Origin: Plantago major
Taxonomy: Eukaryota; Streptophyta; Magnoliopsida; Lamiales; Plantaginaceae
Direction of reading: 5' to 3'
DNA: 64,000 nt
Assembly: GCA_026545765.1 (NCBI GenBank)
Contig: CM048840.1
Span: 27,160,765 to 27,224,764, forward strand
Numbering within the stretch: the stretch's first letter is position 1; every line of letters starts with the position of its first letter. Shown piece by piece: positions 19,808 to 32,639 of this stretch. The position numbers were made by a program, and so were the translations under genes. The notes below the pieces were generated by a model, which saw only the letters and a program-made list of their open reading frames with translations, was not told where the DNA came from and ran no database searches.

Positions 19808-22800
19808 ATTTACCTCATAATTTATCGAAAACTTCTTTGTAAACCACGTTGGTTGTCGTGTCATACGTCTTACCTCCAGTATCACATATGAGTACTTTCA
19901 GTCCCTTTCTACTTGTAACTCTAGAAATACTAACATACAGTTATATGTGGCTGAATACAGGAGAAGGTAGGTAGAGACCGACATGAGAGAGAGACTGTCC
20001 CTGACTTTTATTTATCGTCATTGCAAAGCAGACGGATATAGGAAACTATCTCCTATCAAAACTCATAGGAAATTTAGTCTCATCAGCTGGACTCATCGTC
20101 ATCCTAGGGATGAAAACCTTTTGACCGGCATTCATTCAAGATATCATTCTTGCTTCTATGATATGTTTCCCCAAATTAGTTACTATAAGACTTTTTCCAT
20201 TGCACAACTCAGAAGCCTGGTCAATATTTCTCAAAAGCACGATCAACCTTAAGTACTATTCTATGATTAGGTAGTCCCTAGCAATTAATAATTCAAGAAT
20301 AATATTGAGAATAATTCTGCCAACTGACTCGGTCTTGCTTATGCTATCATGCATTTTGCTGGATGTATAAAATGTCGTCAGATAAGAAGTTACATGTCTT
20401 CCTCCATACCTCCTCTGGTCTCGCCATGCTTCGAGAAAGAAGAAGCATCGTAAAAAGATGACGAAGGAAACGTTTTGATCCCCAGTGACTTGCCTCAATA
20501 ATTCCACCGACATACTCTCTGTCATCTGTTAGTAGACCTAAAGCCCCACATGAGTCCTTGCAAGTCTCGTAAACAACACCGTTCACTGTTCTGATTTCCT
20601 GGAAACATGTTGCGCCTCTAACATGATTCAACATAAGTCGCATATAGTACATGTTTTCAAATGCCATAGGAACATTATACATCCTTCCAACAACTTGTGC
20701 CTTGGGTTTCCTACGGGACCACTTCTTTGGGCCATCTTTCCAGCAATACTCACGGGGTAACCCAGGATACGTCAATTTCCTAGCTTCCGGGTCAACCTTG
20801 TTCAACTCAAACCATTCAAGAAACTTCGACTGCTTAATTGAAGGCTTATCAAGCAGATCCAGCATAAAATCTCCATCTCTGAAAGGTACCCCCTACTCAT
20901 CCTCTAGATGAAATGCCAAACGCTCAACGACAGGTATCCTATAATGTATCTAGAATTCAAAAATTCTCCAGATTGCCTCACATGCCGAAACGCATCGGCA
21001 ATCAGTATGCCTCTTAATCTCATATTTATTATTTCTGTCTATGAATGTAACACCCGCTCTGTCACTTCCCTCCAACATGTACTTGAATAAATATTTCACT
21101 GAAGCCCCACCTTTACAGTATTCTATGTTAATGTGAGATCGGTACTTCAGGAGCAACTGAGCATTGTAGGGGACAACAAACCTGTTTAAAAACATCGACT
21201 CATATACTAAGCTCGACAACATATAAACCTAGATTTACGACAATAAACTAAGCATAATATTTAATTAATATAAATCTACCTGTTGTCAAGCTGAACTCCA
21301 TTTTATCGACGGTGACACCTGTGTCCCTTCTTCAATATATGTGATATCCAGCATCGTCAACAAAGGTATTTTCGTTGTAACTCTTTGGAAAATGTTTGGA
21401 GCACCTGTTGTCCTCCATGCATGGAGAAGTAGGTCTAGCCGGACCACATGGTCTGTGAATCATATGGGTTGACACTACGTCGTACAATTCTGGATTAGTA
21501 TCATTGTCGGGTAACTCCGCACATATGTAGTCATCAATGTTATGTTTAATCTTCTCCTCATCCGCCTTATTCAGTATTACCAAAACATGAACATGCGGAA
21601 GTCCTCGGTTTTGGACTCAACGGTATATATGACTAAACAAATTGAGAGTAATAGATATTATAAAGCATTTTTGAATTTCATAGAATATAAACATGTATTG
21701 ACAAAAAATATCAACTTACGTGCTTTTGGTTTTCCAAACATATGTCCATCCTTTATATCTCTGATCAGCTCATTGAGTTTCATCTTGAAGACTCGACATA
21801 TGATATCATGTCTGTCTTCCGGTCTCAACCCAAGACTCTCAACATACCTTGTGATCTCTGGCCACTTTGGATTGTATGTAAATGTTATGAACAGGCACGA
21901 ATATCCTGCCCACTTGCATATAGCCATAGAATCCTGGTACATCTGCATGTACCATCTAGCACCCCCTGGATAAGATGATGGCAGTATGAAGAGATTACCA
22001 CATGATGCAGGATCATATTCAAAGTTCTGAACTTTGCTGGCAATCTTCTTATAAGATTCATATCTAAGCTTTGGTTGATTGTGATGAATCCACTGAGTAT
22101 TTGTGACTCCATCATCATTTAGGAATCAACAATAAACTGTTGAAACAATCTCCTGTCAAGTATAAGTTGGTGACCTTCTCCCTCCCTGTGTTGAACTCTG
22201 AATGCTAAGAATTCCCTAAGTGTGAGATTTGGTCTCTTACTGTATGTTGTTCTGGGTATCTCTGTATACCAACCATCTTCTCCATACACGAACAATAGTG
22301 GGTAATGCAGAGGGAGATAGCATGGAAGAAATTCATTTATCCTTTGCAAATGTTCAGTCGACTTCAACTCAACCATGATATTCCTCTTATGCCTCACATT
22401 CTCAATGTCTCCTTCAATAGTGGCAGCAACATCTAATGCAATAGGCAAATTATAGGTCTGTACATCCTTGGCACGTCTTGCTATAAGCTGCAGACTAATA
22501 TCTGCCGAGTTATTAAGAGATATACGATCCCTTTCCATCCTATATGTTTTGGCATAATGATTATATTGGTCGACCATATCTTTGATGCTGGCTGTTACAT
22601 AAGTGTTCAAACCCTTCCCATCACCACTGACATACATGAATACATACAAATTTACGTAAATGAACTAATCAATGTGTAATATTATTTTAATGTATTTTAT
22701 AAAACAATATATAGATAGATATTTCTGGCACTAACCCAAGAGCATTGATTATGTTTTGTACTTCGTGCTCAGTGTCATTGATGTATAGCTGAGCAAACTT

Positions 22801-23875
22801 TGGCTCTTTTCCTTCGTCTGGCAACAAAGAGCCGATTTTGTGGAAATTCTTACCACCCATCTTGAAACAATAAAAACACCGACCTTTCTTAACCTCTTTG
22901 TCTATTTTTCCACCCATCGAAGTAAAAGAAAACATCATGTTATATGCCCGTAAGTTTTCAATGAAACTCCGACTCTTCTTGTGTCTATCCTCTAGCAAAT
23001 CACTTAACAACTGAGGTGGTTGTTTAAGAATTGGAAGCTTGACTTAGCCTCTCATGCAACATAGGGTAAACTTTAGGGGTGTTCAAAAATACCAAAAAAA
23101 CCGAACCAAAACCGAACTGAAAAACCGAACCGAAAATAAAGGGTTCGGTTTTCGGTTCACTATTTTTTAGCAAATTTTCGGTAATTTTCAGTACAATACC
23201 GAAAATTACCGAAACCGTACCGAAAAACTGAAATTCTACATTTCGTTCCATTATTTCCATTTCAAGTTAGTTTCAATCGCATATTTCGTCGTCAAATACA
23301 TAGAAGTAAGCTTAGTTTCCTTTATATTAATTATCATAGTTTGTAGATAAAAGAAATGGTAAAATCTTTTCACATTTCACCATTAGGCAGAATATGAAAA
23401 TTGCTTATTTATCATTAACATAGCCTTAGTTCTTGTCATAAAATATATTAAAATGGATTAAATGATACTACAATACTATATAATGAATTGTGATATAAAC
23501 GTATTCAATATATTTCCAAGCATTAAGCTTAATTTTATCACTTTTTTTTTATTTTCACATTATTTTTCGGTATTTTCGGTTTTTACCGAACCGTTACCGA
23601 AATTTTCGGTATGATACCGAACCGAAAATTAAATTCGGTTCGGTTTTCGGTTTACATATTTATATGATTTCGGTTTTTCGGTTTTCGGTTTGGTATACCG
23701 TTACCGAAATGAACACCCCTACATGATTCTTCTTTTGAGTAGGTGGTCTCCTTTCTTCAAACCAGAATAAAGTATCACAATGTTCACATTTATACTCTGG
23801 ATCACCGACGTCCAAATACACTGCACATTTAATAAATAATAATGGTTTGTTTCTTTGCATAATTAACACGGACAA
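19808..23875 (-). pseudogene. Helitron Rep/helicase protein gene, decayed and internally deleted
   Basis: Blocks in transcript order (high to low coordinate): a cysteine-rich N-terminal block with YKCEHCDTLFWFEER (23790-23740 region), a VKLPILKQPPQLLS block near 23030-22985, and an N-terminal Helitron block with NLRAYNMMFSFTSMG and CFYCFKMGG. Next come the Helitron-like Rep domain with LFITFTYNPKWPEI (21900-21860) and the later Rep block with HMIHRPCGP and MEDNRCSKHFPK. Then follow YLFKYMLEGSDR, the linker with YVGGIIEASHWGSKRFLRHLF, and a helicase C-terminal block with [12 protein letters not shown] and LYVSISRVTSRKGLK (20060-19880). The ATPase core with Walker A and B is absent between about 20345 and 20245. 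Several stops and frameshifts interrupt the rest. The gene would have encoded the rolling-circle Rep nuclease and PIF1-type helicase. Confidence 0.85.
23075..23720. mobile_element. hAT-like element nested in the Helitron gene
   Basis: About 646 bp with inverted ends AGGGGTGTTC and GAACACCCCT. Both subterminal regions carry dense repeats of ACCGAA/TTCGGT (poly CCGAA motif), inverted relative to each other. It interrupts the Helitron N-terminal coding block between the cysteine-rich segment and the VKLP block. I could not identify an exact target duplication, so the superfamily is tentative. Confidence 0.65.
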
Positions 23876-23976
23876 ACTGTGAGAATAAATTTATTAAATA
23901 TGTACAAAATATTTTACCTGAAGGAGGTGGACCGTTTCCTTGAACTTTATATGTCCTCGGGTATAGAAAAATTATA

Positions 23977-24248
23977 CTCCCTCCGTCCCATAGAAGTTGT
24001 CCACTTTTGCCATTTTGGGCATCCCGGTAGAGTTGTCCACTTTCATTTCTTTGCAGTTTTAGAAACAATTATATAATTTCATATCCTCCACTACTACTAA
24101 AAAAGTCAAAAGGTATTTTAAACAATCAAACTAACTACCAATAAAGTCATAAAGTAAACCCTACATGTACTATATAGAATTATAATATTACTCTCATTAA
24201 ACATGTGCATGAACAGTAATGTGGACAGCTTCTCTTGGACTAAGGGAG
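23977..24248. mobile_element. Stowaway MITE
   Basis: 272 bp with TA on both sides. Ends CTCCCTCCGTCCCATAGAAG (left) and CTCCCTTAGTCCAAGAGAAG (reverse complement of right), both continuing as TTGTCCAC/CTGTCCAC. No coding capacity. Confidence 0.8.
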
Positions 24249-24489
24249 TATAATGTATTATTCAAAAATATATTATGACGATTCAAAGTAAATTTCAAAT
24301 AATATAATAATATACTACATCATTCGCAAATTTATAAAAGTATACTATATACAGTTCTCATGAAGTGACACCATTCATGTTCACTAAAAAACACGTTCTT
24401 CTAAGATAGGAGAAAAAAGAGTTAAGCCAATATTAAAAGTAACCATAATTTAATGAAATAATAATTGAGTAGTACATTTTACTAAATTT

Positions 24490-24770
24490 AAAGTTAACTC
24501 ATAATTTGTCGAAACCTCTATATATAAGACACTTGAAGTAGTATCATATGTGTTTCCTTCACCATCACATATAAGTATCTTGAGACCCTTTCAAATTGTA
24601 ACCCTCGATCGTGCAATATAGAGTTGTCGGTGGTTAAAACTCGTTGTGGGTGGATAGAGTTCAACGTGAACAGAAGATTAACCTTGATGTTTGTTTATAG
24701 TCATTGCAAAGCAAACACTTATATGGACATGTCCTCTATCAAAATTGATAGGGAATTGTTCGCCAGGCTT
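24490..24770 (-). pseudogene. Decayed Helitron helicase tail, copy C
   Basis: On the minus strand a KGLKILICDG-like stretch is followed by TYDTT, matching the C-terminus of the Helitron helicase (compare 19808-19900). Upstream on that strand is the TATCAAAATTGATAGGG and CATTGCAAAG core shared with the other two copies. It is broken and isolated; no Helitron end was seen for it. Confidence 0.6.
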
Positions 24771-25437
24771 GAAATTGCATAGCATCTGATCCGAGCTTGT
24801 TAAAACCTGTTTAAGTACGATCCACATCCGTCCAAATGTAAAATCCGGAAAATTTTATTTGGACCGTCTATTTGATTTAATTTGGAGACGAGAAATTATA
24901 TGGACTCGAGTGGATACATGAGATTTGATTAGCCACTATTTTATGGATCGATAATTTTACACGGGCCATGATAATTTTATTGGATTGGATTTGCACGGGA
25001 CTAAAAGCCCGTTTAATGTACAAAGGAGTTATTGGAAAATTTGGGACTGGCTAGTTAAATCATTACGTTATGTTATGATAAGATATATTTTTACTAGGTT
25101 AAGCCTATTTACACTACCCAAATATGGTCACAGAAAAAGAAGAAGAGAGTGATGTTGTTTATGGAACCAACTGCCGCAAGAGAATAGAATTAGAGAAGAG
25201 AAGAAGATAGAGAACATCTTCAAGAAAAGGTGAGTTGTTAATCTTCTGTTACTTGGTCTTTAAGAGTAATTAATTATGGGACAAGATTTGATAAGTGTGA
25301 TACAGAATCCTTTGGCGCATTCTTTCAGGACAAGTTATTGTAAGCGCGATCGATCGATCTAATGTACTATAAAGCCGGTGGTTCAAGGTTACTGGTGAAT
25401 AGTGGCTACGGCTTGGATTGACAGAAAGGTGGGGGTT

Positions 25438-26160
25438 GTTAAACGCATCGCGTTTTTGGCTAAACGTAACACAAATATTTTGTAAGTTGACGAAAATGCC
25501 CCTAGCTAAAAAAAAATTATGAAATACGAAAAAATTTAAAAAACTCGTATATACATACGAAAACATTATACGAACATATACGGATAGTAAATAACAACAG
25601 TAAACACAAATCGGGAAAAATTTTGAATTTTTTTTTTTTGCGAAAAATATTTCGGTTATAAAAATATTTAAAAAAATTTGAAGTAATTTCGAATTTTTTT
25701 TTTTTTAAAAAAATAAAGGTTATGAAATGGCCGGTTTTAAAACCGGCCATTTCTTAATTTGGCCGGTTTTAAAACCGGCCAAATGGTGAAATGGCTGGTT
25801 TTAAAACCGGCCATTTCATGAACTGGCCGGTTTTTTTTCTAAAAATTGAAAGTAATTTGGAAATTTAAAAAAAATTAAAAAAAAAAACGAAATCACCCTT
25901 TGGCCGGTAAAACCGGCCAAATGGTGCAATGGCCGGTTGTAGTTCATAATCTGTTTGTTTGTTTTTTTTTTTTTTTTTCTAAAAATTGAAAGTTATTTGG
26001 AAATTTTAAAAATAAATTAAAAAAAAATACGAAATGGGATGTGGCCGGTTTTGTGATTTGGCCGGTTTTCAAACCGGCCACATCCGATTCCATTATTTTT
26101 TTTCTGTTTTTTTTTTAATTTGTTTTTGTACTTTTTTAATTGGTTTTAAAACCGGCCAGT
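25438..26160. repeat. Left TIR of the MULE
   Basis: Inverted counterpart of 29540-30103. It holds six or more copies of a GGCCGGTTTTAAAACCGGCC palindrome or its halves, separated by AT-rich homopolymer DNA. Copies differ in flanking text such as GAAATGGCC, AACTGGCC and GATGTGGCC. Similar text continues to about 26280. Confidence 0.8.
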
Positions 26161-26438
26161 TCATAATCTGGGTTTTTTTTAAATTTTTTTTACAAATTTC
26201 AAGTAATTTGGAAATTAAAAAAAAAAAGGAAATACGAAGTGGCCGGTTTTAAAACCGGCCATATGGTAATTTGCCTTTTCCAATTTTTTTTTTTATCGTT
26301 TTGCATTTTTTATTACATGTTTGTTTAATAACACTACTATACATAAGACTTGTCTCGATAATGACCAATTGACATCGGTACAATCCGTTGAAAATTTCAA
26401 ATTTACATGTATTACTTAATCACGAGCTACTCGAAACA

Positions 26439-27660
26439 CTACATTGTAAACCACTGACGTAGTCGAACGGCATAATGTTGCTCCCAATGTGTTGTTCTTG
26501 CCTCGGTTTGATGCGCCCAGGTTGGCCAGAGTGGTGGAAGTGGACTTTCTCGGCCAACACGCAATCTAATGTAATGGTTGCCGTTGACAAACGCGATTGT
26601 CCACTCTTGATCTACCGGTGGGGGGTCTGAAGAAGCTGAATCCATGGCCGTACGACATTCCAAGGGCAAGTATCTGTGAGACCCATGTCTTACATATGAG
26701 GAGAATACCCGTTGATACGTCAGAATGTTAGCGACCCATATCCGTAGTGTAAACCAATAAATGTCTTCGCTTCATGATCCCGCAACCGCTTTAGTGCATT
26801 CGATATTTCCAAGACCCGGGGTGCCCCCATTTCCGCGATGTACAGATATGCGTTGTCCGTCAACTCCTGAAGAAGATCTTGCCTGACGCGTGGCCACTCT
26901 TATTGTGCATTGTATTGGAGCTGTGCGATACATCTAAATCCGCAGTTTCCATCCGAACGAACGTCATTCCAACCTCGAATGTTGCGTAGACCTTGTGCTG
27001 GCATCTGATTTTGATATAAGAATGAATTACCAGTACTTGTATGCGTGCCTGTATTGTTGGAGGGAATTTGTTGAGATCGATTGGCCGTGAGTTGATCTTC
27101 CAAACTCGACGGATCCTCCTCCCAGTTGCTCTAGGATTTCGCCACTTTCTTCTTGATCGATTGGTGGCTCCTCCAGTGCGTGTATGACGTGCTCGGTTTA
27201 AGTAGTATGACTGAGTTCCTCCTCCGTGGCGCATCCTACGGTCCCTCCAATCATCGAACCGTCCTGCATCGCTTGTTGTTGCTATGCGCACGGTTCTCCC
27301 ATATGAAGTGTACTCCAAAACTCGTGAATATCTGTGATGGGATTTATGCTCCTCCTGCTCACACTCTTTTGTTGCTGTTCACATGCGCATGCTAATCCCC
27401 AACTAGTACGCAATGCGTGATCGCATTCACCGGCATCAACGGTGGATCTTTCATGGACCATTAACTTTATAGCGAGATGTGAAACTGCACCTCCAAGCCT
27501 GCGGTATATTCCACGGGTCGAGAGATGTGGATGCTTCGTGTGCGATTTCTCAAACTCAGAGCGCATAGCATCATAGTGCATTTGAAGCAGGTTATGCAGC
27601 TTGGGGAACCCCCGGTGAAACTTCTGGTTTGAAGCCCCCAACCATGACAAGCCCCGGTCT
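26439..27660 (-). pseudogene. MULE transposase C-terminus joined to an OTU-protease-like domain
   Basis: Minus-strand reading with a few frame breaks. The upstream part (27650-27380) has the C-terminal end of a MuDR/FAR1-type transposase: HNLLQMHYDAMRSEFEKS, then HALRTSWGLACACE, the SWIM-like zinc-knuckle end (normally C.C...GLPCACE). The downstream part (27000-26439) has an OTU cysteine-protease signature: VRSDGNCGFRCIA with the candidate catalytic Cys, a WPRVRQDLLQEL-like helix, and a C-terminal NHYIRL with the candidate His, ending at the stop at 26439. Plant MULE proteins with an OTU-like domain are known. The N-terminal transposase core is lost. It lies head to head with the plant mobile domain gene. 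Confidence 0.72.
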
Positions 27661-27661
27661 T

Positions 27662-29324
<1,663 letters not shown>

Positions 29325-29539
29325 GTATCTAGTCTTTCATATTAGTACGTTATTTGATATTCTAGTCGTATTGTATATTACTTTTGATGAAGTAATTGAT
29401 GTAATATTTTCCTATTCAAGTTTGTATCCTTGTTCAAATTTCAAACCCGATTGCAAATTTGAATTAGCAAAATGCAAAAACAAACAAATAATTATATAAA
29501 TCAATTTATAGAAAGGAAAAAAAAACAGAATCAATTTCC

Positions 29540-30103
29540 AAAATTAAAAAAAAAAAAAGAAAACCAATTAAAACCAATTAAAAAAGTAAAAAAACAAATT
29601 AAAAAAAAACAGAAAAAAACGAGGAATCGGATGTGGCCGGTCATTTGGCCGGTTTTAAAACCGGCCACATCCCATTTTCGTTTTTTTTATTTTTTTTTAA
29701 ATTTCCAAATTACTTTCAATTAAAAAAAAAATACCCAGATTATGAACTGGCTGGTTTTAAAACCGGCCAGTTCATGAAATGGCCGGTTTTAACCGGTTTT
29801 AAAACCGGCCATTTCATAACCTTCATTTTTAAAAAAAAAAAAAAAATTCGAAATTACTTCAAGTTTTTTGTAAATATTTTTATAACCGAAATATTTTTCG
29901 CAAAAAAAAAAATTCATAATTTTTTTCGATTTGTGTTTGCTGTTGTTATTTACTGTCCGTACATGTTCGTATAATGTTTTCGTATGTATATACGAGTTTT
30001 TTAAATTTTTTCGTATTTCATAAGTTTTTTTTTAGCTAGGGGCATTTTCGTCAACTTACAAAATATTTGTGTTGCGTTTAGCCAAAAACGCGCTGCGTTT
30101 AAC
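29540..30103. repeat. Right TIR of the MULE
   Basis: Inverted counterpart of 25438-26160. It ends CGCGCTGCGTTTAAC against GTTAAACGCATCGCG on the left. It also contains GGCCGGTTTTAAAACCGGCC units, including one doubled unit near 29782-29810. Confidence 0.8.
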
Positions 30104-31184
30104 ATTGCTGAAAGGTGGAGATAGAATTATATATATTTGTGACTTATGATCGATCATGACCGGACAGGGGGAAAGTATTGAAATTGTTCTTCACATAGTG
30201 CTGTGATTTGATACGTGTGGTGGAGCTCGTACCTTGGATATATAGCGTCAATAATTGGACACGAGGTAAGGGGATTTTTTTGACACTTTTACTCTTATTT
30301 TCGTATTATCGTATATATATAGTTTTAATGTTTGACAAAGAACTTATGGTTATTATATCATGTTATGGGATTTGATATAATATTCTATTCAAAAGGATCA
30401 AGTATGTGAATTCTCAAAAGTATGTTTTATGATGTATGTGTGATGTGTGAAAATTATGTTTCTGTACATGGAGAAATGAAATATGTTTTAGTTCTCAGTT
30501 TTACCTACGCTCTGTACTGACCTCTTATGAGGGTTTATTGGCATAGAAGTATACTTCCTACCGTTTTTTGTTCCTTTCCGCGGGGAACCTACCGTTATTG
30601 TTTCCTGATTAGAAAACCTACTGTTTATGTTTCCTTTCGGGGAAACCCACTGTTACTGTTATGTATGCCATCTTCCCTACCACGGGATCTAATAGTGGCC
30701 TAGTGTAAAATCTGATTGAGCTAAACTACTGTCTTACTGTTTTGTGAAAGTACTCCATGTTCTGATTTTGGATATGTGAATTGTTATCGTGTGTATATGT
30801 ATGTATCTTTGAAACTCTGCTTGATCCGGTAGAAGTGTCATTGAGCCTCACCCTTACACCCCCCCTTTCAGATATTTAGTAAGTGATCGGACGAAGATAT
30901 TTTGGAGTTGAGTCGGATGATGGATTTGTGAAGATTGTTTAGTAGCTGTTGCTTACTCTGATATTTGTAAAGTATAAGATGACTTGTAGTATTGGAATTG
31001 TTATGTACTGAGGACTTGTAATTATTGTTGTAATTACTTAAGGGACTTTTAGATGCTCTGTTTGTACCACTCTGAGATTTTGATGTACTTTGAGGTTTAA
31101 AGTAGGCTTCGTCTTGGCGTGAGTCCATCTCACGATAGACGGCCGGTCGCGCCAAAGTGTTTGGTTTTGGGGCGTGACACCAAA

Positions 31185-31820
31185 ACTCGACTTGCAAAAA
31201 ACCTGCCCGTCATGTTACCCGATCCAAAGCCAACCCGCCAAGAACCCGACCTAATCCAAGTCTGAACTCCATTTTTTTTTTGTCAGGTAGCAAAGCCCCA
31301 CCCCCGCCCGATGAAAAAAAGTCGCTGAACGATGTGGGAAATTGTTTTGTGAAATAAAAAAAAAAATTATCCAGCGGTGCCTAAAGCCCCACCCCAGCCC
31401 GACCAAAAGAAATTGTGAAAACATGTGGGAAATTGTTGGTGCAATATACCACTGGATGGACCATTCAATGGTTTACCAAATATCGAATAGGTTGTCCCAC
31501 CCCAAGAGTAACACAATACCACTTGGTGAAACATGTAAAATTATATCACCTGTAGCCCACATTCCAGAGCATAAAGATCTCCATATGAAAGTCTAAAAGG
31601 GTTTTAAGTGTAATTGTATGATAACTTCTTAATAGGCATTAGATGGAATTGTTCATGTTTTGGGAACCCAGTAGTGCTATCTAGTATAGATATAGATTTC
31701 AATGTATATATTACGACTTATATTTCTGGTTCATGTATATTCGAGGATCTAGATTGGTAATTCAAGTAAGAGAGAGGTATATCTCCTTGCAACTTCTATA
31801 CTGATATAATTTCAAAGTTT
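31185..31820. other. Intergenic DNA with diverged short repeats
   Basis: Two stretches (about 31260-31330 and 31370-31440) share AAAGCCCCACCCC, GCCCGA, GATGTGGGAAATTGTT/ACATGTGGGAAATTGTT, so a diverged tandem duplication of about 95 bp is present. No gene is recognised. Confidence 0.45.
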
Positions 31821-31824
31821 CCTA

Positions 31825-32076
31825 CTTCTTTCGTCTTGACCCATGTTTTCTATTTTGAGCTTTTTCGATCAAACGTCTTCAACTTTAATTGTGAATTAAT
31901 CTTAAACCACACATGTAAAATGTTTAATTAAATTATATTATGGAACTTTAATCTCTAAAGTTTCATAATATAATTTAAATGAAAAATTTACATTTGTCGT
32001 TTAAGATACGTAGTCAAAGGTGGAGATAATTAACGGAAAATAATCGAAATGGAAAACATGGGACAGAAGGGATAAG
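31825..32076. mobile_element. Stowaway-type MITE
   Basis: 252 bp flanked by TA. Left CTTCTTTCGTCTTGACCCAT and right (reverse complement) CTTATCCCTTCTGTCCCATG share the trailing CCATGTTTTC. Interior inverted text TTTAATTGTG and similar; non-coding. A related right end occurs at 63745-63862. Confidence 0.6.
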
Positions 32077-32224
32077 TATTATTTTATGTTTGTGTACATG
32101 GGAGGGAAAGGAAAAATAGGTAAATCAATTCCAACTGGATATATTTTTAAAGAAATCAAACATACTACTATTTTCCTTGTGTTTGGCTTTAGCTACAAAT
32201 TGTCAAGAAGATCGGTTGTTATTA

Positions 32225-32467
32225 CTCCCTCCGTCATGGAGAACTTCATATATTAGGGTTAGCGCACAGTTTTATGCAAAAAGTTAAAGTAATGATAGAA
32301 TATAGAAAATGTGGGAAAAAGTGTACTTTTAGTGGCAAAAAGTGTAATTTGAGTGTAAAGTTGAGATTGTTTATTATTTATTGGGTGTGGGTAGCTTCCT
32401 GTTTTGGTAATGTATAAAGTTCTGTGGGACGGCTAAAAATGACAAATGTATGAAGTTTTACGGAGAG
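32225..32467. mobile_element. Stowaway-type MITE
   Basis: Starts CTCCCTCCGTCATGGAGAAC after TA and ends with ATGAAGTTTTACGGAGAG before TA, an imperfect inverted pair. AT-rich and non-coding. It borders the decayed JmjC gene. Confidence 0.65.
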
Positions 32468-32639
32468 TATTTGCAATTGTAAACTCAACAAACTCGGTTG
32501 ACTACATCGACTCAGAAACCGCCAAGCATGTGCCACTCACTCCGCCGCCGTACTTTTATCATCACCATGCACTATACAACTGCAATGATACCAAAGACTT
32601 CGATAAATTGCAACAACAACAAACACGTGAAGAGAGTCT

